A stretch of DNA of 64,000 nt from Monocercomonoides exilis (taxonomy: Eukaryota > Preaxostyla > Oxymonadida > Polymastigidae): positions 124,001-188,000 of the forward strand of contig LSRY02000019.1 of the NCBI GenBank assembly GCA_001643675.2, written 5' to 3'. This document shows, in pieces, positions 1-12,200 of the stretch; the stretch's first letter is position 1, and each line of letters starts with the position of its first letter. The position numbers were made by a program, and so were the translations under genes. The notes under the pieces were generated by a model that saw nothing but the letters and a program-made list of their open reading frames with translations, had not been told where the DNA came from and made no database searches.

Positions 1-2784
1 AGAACCAGAAGAGGAAGAAGAAGAAGAGGAGGAGGAGGAAGAACCAGAAGCCAATGCAGACGAAGAAGAAGATGACAGAACAGAAGCAAGATTATCTGAC
101 GAATACTGCACAGTTGTCTCATAAGACCCCCTCTGAAACTCGAGAAAGTCTGCTGAGCCAATTTGGCTTTCCTCCGAAAAATGCGACGATCCCATCGACT
201 GCTGCTTGGAGGAGGACTTGAGCACATCTCCGCTGAACGGCGACTGGAACGAGCTGAAGGCGTCAACATGGTGCAGCGAAGGGGAGGAGAACCCAGACCC
301 AACGAAGCTGTCCATGTCATTTGGCGAGGGAGACAGCAGCGCCTGTGCCGAGCGAGGGGACAGAGAGCCAGCAAATGACTGGGGAGAGCCAGCGGGGTAG
401 GCAGAGCTGATGGCAGAGAACGGGAGAGCAAAGAGAGGAGAGGCGCCCATTGCAGAGTTGGAGGACTTTGCAATTGTCGCTGCTGTTTCAGAGAGATATT
501 GCAGATCGTCTTCAGGCAGCATGTTTGTGTCGTCAGAGGGAAGAAGACTGAAACTCTCAGACGAATGGCGTTGGAGCTTGCGCGGATGATACGGCTCAGC
601 TGTGAGAGAAAGGGAGAGGGAAGAGGTTGAGGAATTACGCAAAAGCTCCTTCGGTTTGGAGGAGTTGGAGGAGGATGAGGATGAGGTAGAGGAAGAGGCA
701 GCAGTCTTGGAGCGCAGTTGGAGAGGGATGATTGTTGGTCGTGCATTCAGCAGAGAGGAGTCGGCAGAGCTGAGGCTGCTTGTGGTTGGCAACTGCACAT
801 ACTCAGAAGGTGGGGAGGTGATTGAGCGTGGTGAGGAGACCAGCGAGGAAGGCGGTGAAGAGGCAGTTGATTGGTGCTCAGAAGGCTCAGAAAGAGTTGT
901 GTGGTTCTCTTTGCTGTGCAGCTGATGTGTCTGCTGCAGCGTCTGTGGAACTGAAGTTGGCTGGGAGATCTTTTGGTAGGAGATTTGAGAGTTTATTCCT
1001 TGCAGACGCCGGATTGGGGGAGAGGAGTGAGGAGTTGTTGATTGCATGGAAGGAGAGAAGGAAGGGAAGTGCGGGTGGGAGGTATGGCGATGGGGCGATG
1101 TGAGAAACGGAGAGGAGGTTGGGAAAGAAGGAGAGGAAGAATTGGCAGAGGTGGAAGAGTTGGAGGAAACAGATGAAGGAATAGAAGAAGAAGAAGAAGA
1201 AGTAGAAGTAGAAGAAGATGATGATGATGACATCGACACAACCATTTTAGGATGGCTGCCTGAATGAGAAATGGACGAAATGGTAGAAATAGCTGGAACA
1301 GCTGTTGGAGTGGGAGCAAACAGGGAGGAAGGGAAGGAGAACGAGGCAGATTCCAGTGAATGTGCAGGAGAAGTGGTGGAAGCATACTGATCATGATAAG
1401 TGATGAAAAGGGGGGACTGACAGGAGGAAGGAGAAGAGGAGAAGGCAGGCGAGGCAGAAGGTGAAGAGGCTGTTCCATATGAAGTTATTGAAGTGAAAGA
1501 GGCAGCAGGAGAATGTGTTGTCTGAGAAGCAGAGTGGACAAGAACAGGAATGTCACAGGAGATAAGCGTGGACTTGACAATGGTGCTTGTGGGAGACAGA
1601 GACAATTCAGCAGTAGCAGAAGAAGAAGAAGTGAGAGATGCTGTTGAAAGTACCTTTGGTTGAACAGAAAAAGGATTGTGTGACAGTTTTTTCTTATCGG
1701 GTGAGTTTGTCGTGACATTTTGAATACCGCTTTTACTGTCGAATTGATGAGGGTGTGTTCTGCTGGGGAGGAGAGATGGGAATGAACTGAAGATTGGGCG
1801 ACTTTGAGGAGGAGATTGAGTCACAGAAGAAGATGGTGCAAGTGAAGTGACTGATGATGATGTCGAAATGGAAGAAAAAGATGATGAAGAAGAAGGCATC
1901 GCCGTCATCGATGCAGAAGGGAAGGAAGATGATGGAGTGGAACTGGAAGCAGCAGAAGAAGAGGAAGAATGCTCTGAATGAGGTGAGTCATCTGACGAAG
2001 AATCTGCTATCAAATCAACATCCATCGCAAACAGCGAATGCCCCAGAAGCTCTGCTGCTGTAGGTCTCATCAGGGGATTTGTTGCCGTGCATGCTGTTAC
2101 AAAGCTTTTCATCTTTTCAGAGCATCGCAGTTCTGGCAGTGGAAGAAACTGCTGAAACGAGAGTTGCGATAAATGCATAGATAACGCATTGGACGAAACA
2201 GAGACAAATGGATGCGTTCCAGTGAGAAGCTCGAGCGCTGTTATTCCCAAAGACCAGACATCCGATTTCAGATTAGGATGTGAAGGATTTGTGATCTCCT
2301 CAGGAGCTGTCCAAGGAGTAATAATTCGGATTCTTTTTTGACTCATTGCTTGTGGAAAAGATAAAAGACGGCTCATTCCAAAGCATGATAGCAAAACTTC
2401 ACCTGTTTTAGATATAATAATATGTGAGGCACTAAGGGCTTCATATCTCCTCCCCAAAGTGTGAAGGTAAGCCAAAGCAACTAAAGTCTCATGAAGTATT
2501 TTTACAACTTGTTTCTCTGAAAAAGGACCTTTTTGAGTTAAAAACTTTTTTGCGCTGTTTGGGTAATAATCAACAATTAGCCACATCTTGTTTCCAACAG
2601 TAAGGTTTCCTCGAAACGTAACAAAACGAGGAGGTGTATTTCTTTTCAAAAAATCGAGATCGGACAGAAGAGCTCTACTATGATTTCCTAAAAGATTAAG
2701 TGAAATAGATAGAATGGTACACGGTGATTCTGTTGGTTTGTAGGTGCTGCATTCAAATTTTGTTTCCATCAAAATTTTGAACAT
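1..2784 (-). CDS. STE20-like pseudokinase with Ser-rich tail (partial, 3' end outside window)
   Basis: An open frame of 928 codons runs from the ATG at 2784 off the left edge; a second ATG lies five codons downstream. Residues 40-110 match the alpha-C to hinge part of STE20/MST kinases, and the C-lobe has the APE box (TAPEE), SDVWSLG and a RP-TAAELL end. Catalytic positions are gone: the HRDLKPSN loop reads YEALSASH (residues 114-121), DFG is CFG (134-136), the beta-3 Lys position is not Lys, and there is no Gly-rich loop. The domain should therefore be a pseudokinase acting as a scaffold or allosteric partner; this is inference from missing residues. From about residue 260 on the protein is Ser/Pro/Thr-rich and low in complexity. 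A missing upstream exon could supply a fuller N-lobe but cannot restore HRD or DFG. It lies in tandem behind the SWR1-type gene. Confidence 0.8.
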   Translation of the reverse strand, partial: MFKILMETKFECSTYKPTESPCTILSISLNLLGNHSRALLSDLDFLKRNTPPRFVTFRGNLTVGNKMWLIVDYYPNSAKKFLTQKGPFSEKQVVKILHETLVALAYLHTLGRRYEALSASHIIISKTGEVLLSCFGMSRLLSFPQAMSQKRIRIITPWTAPEEITNPSHPNLKSDVWSLGITALELLTGTHPFVSVSSNALSMHLSQLSFQQFLPLPELRCSEKMKSFVTACTATNPLMRPTAAELLGHSLFAMDVDLIADSSSDDSPHSEHSSSSSAASSSTPSSSFPSASMTAMPSSSSSFSSISTSSSVTSLAPSSSVTQSPPQSRPIFSSFPSLLPSRTHPHQFDSKSGIQNVTTNSPDKKKLSHNPFSVQPKVLSTASLTSSSSATAELSLSPTSTIVKSTLISCDIPVLVHSASQTTHSPAASFTSITSYGTASSPSASPAFSSSPSSCQSPLFITYHDQYASTTSPAHSLESASFSFPSSLFAPTPTAVPAISTISSISHSGSHPKMVVSMSSSSSSSTSTSSSSSSIPSSVSSNSSTSANSSSPSFPTSSPFLTSPHRHTSHPHFPSFSPSMQSTTPHSSPPIRRLQGINSQISYQKISQPTSVPQTLQQTHQLHSKENHTTLSEPSEHQSTASSPPSSLVSSPRSITSPPSEYVQLPTTSSLSSADSSLLNARPTIIPLQLRSKTAASSSTSSSSSSNSSKPKELLRNSSTSSLSLSLTAEPYHPRKLQRHSSESFSLLPSDDTNMLPEDDLQYLSETAATIAKSSNSAMGASPLFALPFSAISSAYPAGSPQSFAGSLSPRSAQALLSPSPNDMDSFVGSGFSSPSLHHVDAFSSFQSPFSGDVLKSSSKQQSMGSSHFSEESQIGSADFLEFQRGSYETTVQYSSDNLASVLSSSSSSALASGSSSSSSSSSSSSGS

Positions 2785-3238
2785 GAAAAAATGCAAACAA
2801 AATTTTTAATTTATTTATGAAAAATGCAAAAAACACGTGCAAACGCTCGAAAAATGCTAGTTTCATCTTCTGCACGAGGTGGATCACTGATTTCAAACTG
2901 CTCCGCTGCTAAGGCAGGGAAAATTGACCTTTATCAGTATTCATTTATAAAAAGCATAAGAAAATAGAATTCCTAGGATTTTTACGCTAATAAATAAAAT
3001 TCAAACATGAAACAGTTCGCAGTTTAAAATTAACGCGCCAATAGCTGGTAATAATTGTTTGATCGTTTGTTCGATCAATAAATCTATTATTTTAAAAAAA
3101 GAAAGAATTTTTTTTTATGAAAGGTATTGGCTCATGTTTTTGGATATTCGTCAATCCAAGAAGACTTTTGATAAAATTGTAACAAAATTGTAACTTTAAA
3201 CAAAAAATTTAAAAAGAATAAAAAAATTTTTTCTCATT
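2785..3238. other. Intergenic spacer between two minus-strand genes
   Basis: AT-rich DNA between the end of the remodeller gene and the start of the pseudokinase. It must hold the terminator of the former and the promoter of the latter. I see no RNA gene, repeat or clear motif in it. Confidence 0.6.
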
Positions 3239-6200
3239 CTAATATTTTAATTGAGATTTTCCCCGACTTCCCCTTCCTCTTCCTCTGCGAACTCCTCTTC
3301 CCCTCTCAAAACGGCTTGGCTCACGACTTTCCATCAATTGTTCAATTCGTGAAGCATGAGCTGTTTGATTTGCAAGTAATCCTTCAGTTTCCCTCGACAG
3401 CTCATATTCAAATTTGCTTTCAACATCCCTTAGCAAAGAACGAATAGCGAATTTCTGAAGAGGTGTGAACTGATCTTCCATTGCATCCAAAATCCCGCTT
3501 TCTTCATCGCCTTGCTGCTGCATTGCCTCGATGGATAATTCATTTTGACTTCCTGCATCGGACATTGTTTCATCAGTTGTAAGTCCTTCAACGGCAAAAG
3601 TTGGGGATGATGAAAGTGTGGGTGAAAGCTGTGGTGTAACAGAAAACGAAGGACAAGGTGAGCTCAATGCAGAGAAAGTTGGAGATGGCGAGAGATCTGG
3701 AGTTGATAGAGCAGATGGCTGTTCTCCTGTGGCTGCAAGCTGGTCGTCGTGTGAATGCTGATGCATTATAAGTCCAATTTCTGTTCCACGAAAATCGTCG
3801 TTAAAGGCAGACTGATCTCGCATCAATTCCTGCTGTGCAAGTGTCATTGCCGAGCGATCATCGTCATCTTCAGCAAGAGCCATCGCCCTTTCAACATCAA
3901 TCGCTTGTGAAGATGAAGCTGGCGAGGGTGACGAAATCGGCATCATTGCGCGCATATCACCATCTGAGCTAAAACCGCCTTGCACACTTGAAGAATCGGA
4001 CTGAGCATTTGAGAAGTCTTCAAACTCCTCAAAAGACATCACATTCACGCCAGCTGCTTTCAAAGACTGCAACTCTTCTGACGGCAATTGTGATTGACTA
4101 ATGTCACTTCCGCCTGCTGACCTTCTCGAAGACGTATTTGACTGCCTGTTGCTTTCATCCATCCCAAGAAAGTGCCTCACATCTGATGCTTTTAGCAATC
4201 CAGAATATGTGAAATTTCCTTCTCTTGTAACAGCACTTTCTATTTTACGCTTCCATTTTGCTCTTCTCAATATGTTTTCTTCCACAGTTGATTGAGAAAT
4301 AAGACGATAAACATGCACTTCTCTTGTCTGGCCAATTCTATGCGCTCTGTCTTCTGCCTGCGCATCCATTGCAGGATTCCAGTCTGAGTCATAAAAGATG
4401 ACTGTATCTGCTCCAATCAAATTCACTCCAATACCTCCTGAACGGGTTGAAAGCAGAAACAGGAATATTCTGGGCGTAGTGTTGAACAGCTCCATCAGCC
4501 TCTGTCTCTTATCAATAGGCGTTGCTCCATCCAATCGAAGATATGCATATCCCATCGAAGAAGCGAAAACTTCCAAGATATCCAGCATTTTCGACATTTG
4601 TGTGAAAATTAAGCAGCGATGACCTCCCTTTTGCAGATTTTTGAGCAAAGCAGCAAGACATTGAAGCTTTCCGCAATCATGCTGCACAAGATGAGGAGGA
4701 GGAAACGACACAGACATTTGAGCTTCTGTGATACGAAAGATCGGTATAAGTGATTCTGAACGCATTTCCGAATCGGTTGTGTGACAATTTGTCAAATGAG
4801 TTTGTGAAAGTGCATGAATTGATGGAAGCTTCAAATGGAGTGGCTTGATAATACAAGAATCATCAATTTTTGAACTCATGCTCACTTGAGAGTGGAAAGG
4901 AGAGTTTGAGGCGCTTGTATGAACATATTCTGCCTTTACAGAATTTCTTGGACTGAATGATGAGTGTGTAAATGAAGAACTAATAGAGGCAGTATTGGAA
5001 GATGGTATGTTCGTTTCATCAGCTTTCATCACAACTGTAACAGGCTTTATAATGTGAGGATTTTGAGTACGCCTTTTAGCAGACGAGGATACAACTTCAT
5101 TTAGAATAGAAAATGCTCCATCGCAATTGCAGTTCTCTGTGCAGTTGCCAAGAAAAGAATCAATTGATGAATTCATCTTTGAATTAGAATACGATCTGTA
5201 AGGATCTTTTGAATAATTTTGTTTTGGCTTCCATATCCTCCCCACTCCACCGCTAACACGCGAAATGCCATCTGTTTCTGCAGTCCATCCTCCTCCAGAA
5301 GATGCGTGCATGGTCGAAGTAATTGGATGAAGAGAGATTGGATCTGATGAGAACAGCAACGAGTTCAAGCAGTTTATTGAAAATACTTCCTTTTGAAGAG
5401 CTGACAAAGCAGAATAAGGAGGCGATTGTTCAGCAGATGGACTCTGATTGATCGATGATTTGAATGGAGAGATGTGACTTATGTTTGGAATGACTGGTGT
5501 GATTGTAATGGAATGAGGCTGGCAGACAATGCATTGAGACAAGATTGTTGAGGAATATGCTTGATGCAGATGAAATGGAAGAGCCACAAGATGTAATAAA
5601 ACATCCGAATAATCAAAAGAAGGATTGCAATTTTCTTCAACATTTGATGAAATTTCTTCACAAAACTTGTGCGGATAACGCATTCTTGAGCATACTCTTG
5701 CATGATAGTGAGCATATTGTGGATGAATGGTTTTTCCATCATGGCAAAGCAAGCATCCGCAGCAAGTTTCAAGGCGTGGGACTGATATTTGGTTGATATC
5801 TTGTTCCATTTCCCCAGAAAGGGCAGGCGTATCCTCATTCTCCCATTTACCACTGATTGTTTTTGAAAACTTGGCGATGCTTGCAATCGACAAGAGCGAA
5901 GCATCAGGCTGCATCTTTCTTTGTGGTGACGCAAGCGGATTGTTTTGCATGAAGCTGTTTGAAAGAGGCTTAATATCCACCAAGTCGTGCTGTGTTTCCA
6001 ACAGATTTGCAGTTTCGCGCTGCTCAGTCGGAGAAGCAGAAAGCGGTGAAGCAGAAGAATTCGATGGAGAATCAGCAAAGAGGCTGTCCACAGTTGATGG
6101 CGTGTGTGGTCCTTGCTGCATGGAATTCGGAGGAGTCGTCTGAAGAGAAGGAGAAGGTGGCTGTGGTGTCAGACGAATACTGAACTTTGTTTTTCCCTTT

Positions 6201-9200
6201 GTGGTTACGCGAGAAATGGGCAAAGGTGGCGTTGAAGACGGAGAAATGTTTGACGAAAATGGAGAATCGGTGAATTGGTTTTGTGAACTGTCTTCTTTCA
6301 AAGGTTGAGGGATCATTTGTTGGGCATTTGGTGATTGCGAAATTGAAGTGGAGCTCTGAAGTGCAGAAGGTGATGTGGAAGCGACCTGAGATCTTGCAAC
6401 ATTTGGAGTTGATGATTTATCTGAAGCAGCTGACAGATAAAAAGGCATCGCTGATGAAGGTGAACGAAGTGTTTGAGGCGAAAGTGAGGAAGTCTGCTGA
6501 AATGATGATTGAATTTGTGGAGGATAAGCAAAAGGTGATATTGATTGTAGATTAGGATGTGAAGTGAATATTGTTCCGATCGATTTGCGTGGATCTGATT
6601 GTTCTTCCGAAGAAGTTGGCAAATGAGTAGGAAAAGTCATGTTTGAAGCATATGGCAAAGGAAAAGAAGAAGCCATCTTTCCGTTAATTGAAGCAGGTTG
6701 CATATTATTTACAGGAGAAGAGACTTGTCGAGTCTCAAAGCCGCGGTTCGCAGGACGCCTTCCTCTCTTTCTTCCTCTTTTGTGTGCAGTGTTACTTGCT
6801 GCTGAAACAGTTCTTCTGGCTTTAAGCAGAGAAGTAGTCGACATATCACTGCCTGACAAATTGAGTGAATTGCTCCTCCACAAATAACCGTTCTGAGAGC
6901 CTGTCTGTGATACAGTGAATCCACCAGACAGCAAACTGTCCAGCTCATCTGCATCGTCGCTGTCTGCATCACATTCAGAATTGGCTTGGTTGTCTCCGCT
7001 AATTTCAAAGAACTTGCAGCTAAGTGGATCTTCCTTGTTTCCTTGACCATTTTCTTGCGCCTGGAGTGGAATGCCTCGAATGGCTAGTTGCATTTTGTGC
7101 GATGTTTTTTCTGAGAAACGAGAGTTGAGCAAAATCTGGTTGAAAGCTGCTCTTTTTTGCATAATTGCCATCGAGCGCACATTTACAGCATTCTTTGTTG
7201 TTGTGCTTGATGGCAAATTATTCGCTTCAGAGCTCTTCAAAGTTAGCTCTTCATCGCTTATGTCAGTCAAAACATTGCTCATCTGAATAGTTGCTTCCTG
7301 TTTATTTGTAGCATTTAATCTTCTTTCATCTGACAGTCCGTTTGCATATCTCTCAGAATCAGATCTGAGCGGAAGCCCGCCTCTCATCAGCATCACACAG
7401 CAGTCGCCCATGATTGGCATCAGCGTTTCTCTGCTGCATCGAACCTTGTTCAGCCTAAGGACACTCTCCAAATTGGCTGCACGGCTCTCCAATTTCGATA
7501 TCTCATACGCCACACTTTGCTCAGCCATTGTCTGCGTTGAATTGATGAGAGGGTTCGTCTGTTCAGAAGATTGAGCTTGGGGGAAAGAAGAAGAGGAAAG
7601 ACGAAATACACCAGAATGAAAGATTTCTGGCTTCTGTGTGAATTTACGCAAATTGGATATTTTGCTCTTAAGTTGATCTATTTTTGTGTGATATGCGTAG
7701 ATCTGCTCTTCAAGTTCTTTGTTTGCACCCGAAGAAAGTGTAGTTATTCTGTTTGCAATTGCTCGTGAATTAGGCAAATTTGAAGCTCCAGACAGGCAGA
7801 AAGGTGAAGAAACAGGAGAAAAAGCATTTTGAGATCCGACGTCTCGCGAAGTGATTGAAAGAAGCGAAAACAGGACTGGAAAAGACACAGCAGCTGACGG
7901 GAGCTGAAGTGAAGAGGTCTGCAATGAATGGACTAAAGCTGTGATTAGCAGAGAAAACAGGCTGCCTGATGCTGATATGCCCATTCTCGACAAAAGTCGC
8001 TTGCCGAATGACAACTGCGGATCATCGGAGAAAGCATTCAGCGATCTGTACAAAGTAGAAAGAGAAAATGAAGCAAAGCGGAGAGCAGAAGAGAATTGAG
8101 CAGCAAAACCAGGAGAGACAAATGAAATAAGTTCGAAAAGAGAAGATGATGATGAAATTAGCTGTGTTGAAATGAAAGAAAGGAACTTTGGGATTGATTC
8201 CAGAAAAGAGGAAGAAAACGAAGAGGAGTCCGAAGAAGAAGCAGAAGATGGTGAAGGTGTGGTTGAAGTGAGTGAAGGAGATGAAATATTGGTAGGTGTC
8301 CGTGAATACTCAGAAAGGGTGACAGAGAAAGGCGAAGTGGCAGATGAAGGGCTGGATGAAGTGGAATCAGAAGGAGCAATGAATGTTTCTGAAATGAGCT
8401 GCTTCTGCGAAGTTGTGAGCGAATCTGCTGCTTCAGAAAGCATACGGCTCATCGCTTCGCCTGAGGCAAATGGAAATCCCAAGTGGAGTGTGGGAAGAAT
8501 TGTTTGGAGAGAAAGCACAGGGTCATCAGCAAACACGTTGAATATGCACGATGGATAGGAAGAAGATGGAGCAGGAGAGCTGTCGTTCTTTGTGCTTCGA
8601 GAAGAGGATGAAGTGTCTGTGGATGCTCTTTTTGTTGATGACAATGGACGTTCCACAATCATTAAATCTGGACTTTTAGCAGATCGAATTTTGTCAACGT
8701 TTTTAGGTGCTGTTTCAGCTTCATCCATCGCTGCCTCTTCATTTGCATCAGCATCTTCGTCTTCATCTTGATCGCGTTTCTTGCTTGCCTTCATCATTGC
8801 TTCATTATACAGTTTTTCTTCTTCTGCTTCTTTCAGCGCTTCGAGCCTTTCTTTCTTTTTGATTTCAATTGCATTTCTTGTCTCGATTGTGCCCATCATC
8901 CACTCCACAGACGATGTAACACAAGGTGTGATGCGAACAGCTGGCAGTGCAACAGGCGATGCAACTGGAGGTGCTTCAAACAGATTTGGATGATTGCACA
9001 CTTTCCGCAGCTGCATAAGAACATTGCACATTCCCATGTAGTTGCCAGATGCCAAAATCCGCTTCGTGTCTGAAGCAGCCATGAACTCTTCATACAAAAG
9101 TCTTTGCCTCTTCGACAATGGGCACACAATGATATGCTCATATTTTGCAGGCAACTGCTTTTCGACATCTTGTTTCAGACGACGAAGAATGAAAGGTCGC

Positions 9201-12200
9201 AGCACATTGTGCAATCTCTGTACAATCTCTGGGTTCAAATCATTGCTGGCACTTGAACGTTGTGCATCATCCTGTGCTCCACTGCCTATTCCCCCACCAT
9301 CATCGAGCATTCCACCGCCAGAAGAGCCACCATCTTGCAGTGCAGTCAGAGGGATGTTGAACCACTCGTTGAATTCTGCATGCGATGAAAACACATCTGG
9401 CATCAGAAAGTGCATCAGAGACCAAAGCTCCATGACTGAGTTTTGGAGAGGCGTACCTGTCAGAAGAAGTCTGTGTTTGGTGTTGAAATGCAGCAGCTTT
9501 TGCCACCTCTGCGTCTTGAAGTTCTTAATGTTGTGTGCTTCGTCAAGAATCATGTAGCACCACGACTTCATCCGAAAGATTCGATAATCTTGAGTCACCA
9601 GCTTGTATGTCGTGATGCAGATGTGAAACGCATTGGGTCTTGACCAGCCCTCACGCTTTGCTTTTCTCTCTTGAGTAGAGCCGTAATATGTCAGGATCTT
9701 AAATGCAGGACACCACCGTTTTATTTCTATTTCCCAATTGACAAGTACAGAAGAAGGAACGATGATCAAATGTGGACCCCAGATCCCTTTCTCACACGCA
9801 AGATGGGCAAGCAATGAGACAGCCATGACTGTCTTTCCCAAGCCCATTTCGTCTGCCAGAATGACATTGAGGTTCTTCTCGTACATTGTTGCCAGCCAGT
9901 CCAAGCCGATGATCTGATACTCACGCAATGGGCCTGGCCCGTGAATGAGATGCGGAACTTTCGTTCGCACAACAGACGATGCTAATGTGAAGCCTGTTGG
10001 AGCTGCAGCATTTGCTTCCTCACGAACAGTTTCGATTAAATTGTGATGGTCAGTTGATGTTGATCCAGCAGCTCCAGACGTTGAAGATGAAGCAGATGAA
10101 TTTGTTGATGAATGTGAATGCTGTGGTGATGCATTGTTGATTGTTTTGTTGCTTTTAACAGGAGTATTTTCTGATGGAGATGAAGCAGGCTGATTTGACA
10201 TCTTCAAATACAACTGTTTGAAATGACTGAAAGGATCGTCATCATCATCAGAGCTAATTGAATCAGCTGAATCGTCACTTTGCGAAAACGGACTGTTTGA
10301 GCGATATCTTTTTGAATGAACATTCTCAATTTCTTCTTTTTGAGACACATTTTCTGTGTATGTTTTGTTGTTGACTGAGCGTAGAATCATTTCAGACTTA
10401 ACTTTCACTTTTTCTTCCTCCTTTTTCCATGACTTTGTGCGTCCTCTTGTTTGAATCTTATCTTGAATGTCCTTCGCTTTCTTCTGTTCCAGTTCTTCTT
10501 TCTCCTTCTGAAGCTGATCAAACAACTCTTGTTTCACAGGATCAGCCCCACTTTCTGTTGCATTCACCTCCAAAACATCCGGCAATGATGCATCATTCAC
10601 CGCGTTTGCAGATGCAACTTCAAGAATGGATCCTTCACCCTGTGACCCTGCCATTTCAGGCGAGAAATCAGAGGAAAACGGAGAAAATGGAGAAATCGAT
10701 CTTTTCTCCTGCCCTTCGCCGTGTGAATCTTTTGTTTCGGTTGTCCTTCCTTTTCCTTTTTCATTCAATGAAGGTTTCTCTTCCTCTTCATCATCATCAT
10801 CATCAATGGTGATTGGTTCCTTCCCATACAGATTTTGTATCAGTTCCTCAATTGGAATATCAGCTGCCTTTTTCAGCTCAGACAATTCTGAATTGTCTGC
10901 ATCTGCATCAAACTCTTCGTCAGTCGCAATCTCATCCACATCGTCTTCTGCTTCTGTTGCTCCGCTTCCATCAAAGTCAATTTCATCGTCTTTCTCAATT
11001 TCATCCAACGAGCTTGGCACAAACGATGGCTGAATGATTTCACTTGGTTTGACTTCTTTCACAGTTTGCTCCTTTTTCGCGCGCGAGCGTGTTGTCCGAA
11101 TTAGTTCTGAGTCAATTTTCACAGATCCCCGATGCCGTCTTGTTTTTATCCCGGATTTGTCTTCGGGTTTTGGAGCATCTTTTATTGATTGTGAAACATT
11201 TTTCGCTTCTTCGCTGTTTTTCTGCTGTGCTGATTGATCCTTTGAATCAGACTTCCCTTCACTGCTGTCTCCTTCAATGCGAGCAGCAATAGAAGAGCTC
11301 CAAGACTCCATTTTCCCAACAAAATCGTCGAACGACTGTGCCTTGATCTCCGTCACTTGTTGATTTTTCACCATCTGCTGCTTTAGTTCTACGTATTCCC
11401 TCACCTCGTTCCAGAAGTCCCGAATCATTCTCGCAATTTTGGCGCATTGTTGTTTATGAAATGCTTCAAGTGCTTTCTCTTGTGTCTGGAAATAGCGCAT
11501 AATTGACTTGTTGACTTTCTGGCTGCTTGAAAGCAAAGAGCGTCGATATTGTGCAAGCTTTTCAGCTGCCACTTTAACATCTGAACAGAGATGAGACCAA
11601 GAAGAAACGGAATTAGTGAAGCTAACAGAAGTCGTTGACAACTGAGTCGTTGCAGAGGTACCTTTTTTGTCTGATGGTGTTCCAGACAATGCAGCAGACA
11701 GAGAACGTTGTGCTTGAATAAGTGGTTGGACTGTCGAAGGATATGCATTGAGTGCTGAGCTTTGTAGCGAAGGATGCAATTCCAGATGATTTCGCTGAGA
11801 GTTGTCTCCGCCTCTTTTCCTTCTTGTTGCTTTCTGGGTGTCTGAAAGAGTGCTTATCAAGACAGGCGGTTCCAGAGGAAGTGACTCAACCAGTCTGTTT
11901 CTCAAATGTATTGAAGAATATCGTATCATCAGCGTCTTTATCTCTATTGGCGCTGGCATTCCTCTTTTCAAGACGAGTTCTGGATATGTTCTAAGGTGTA
12001 TCACATAACCATTTGTGCTTCCTTCTTCTTCATCTTTTTGCATTCGTTGCTGCAGTTGTTTTGCTCGATACGTCTCTTCATCTTCGGTTGCTTCATCGTC
12101 CTCTTCTTCTTCGTTTCCTGGTAAGCTGTTATCTTTTTGACTTCCATTACCAGTTTTTTCATTTGACATGGATTCCTGTTTGTTCATGGACTTTCCCATT

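Noticed and set aside
9042-9557. Several 60-170-residue frames opposite the remodeller, coiled-coil and Ser-rich genes
   Set aside because: They are antisense or out-of-frame shadows with compositions that mirror the real codons and no domain similarity.
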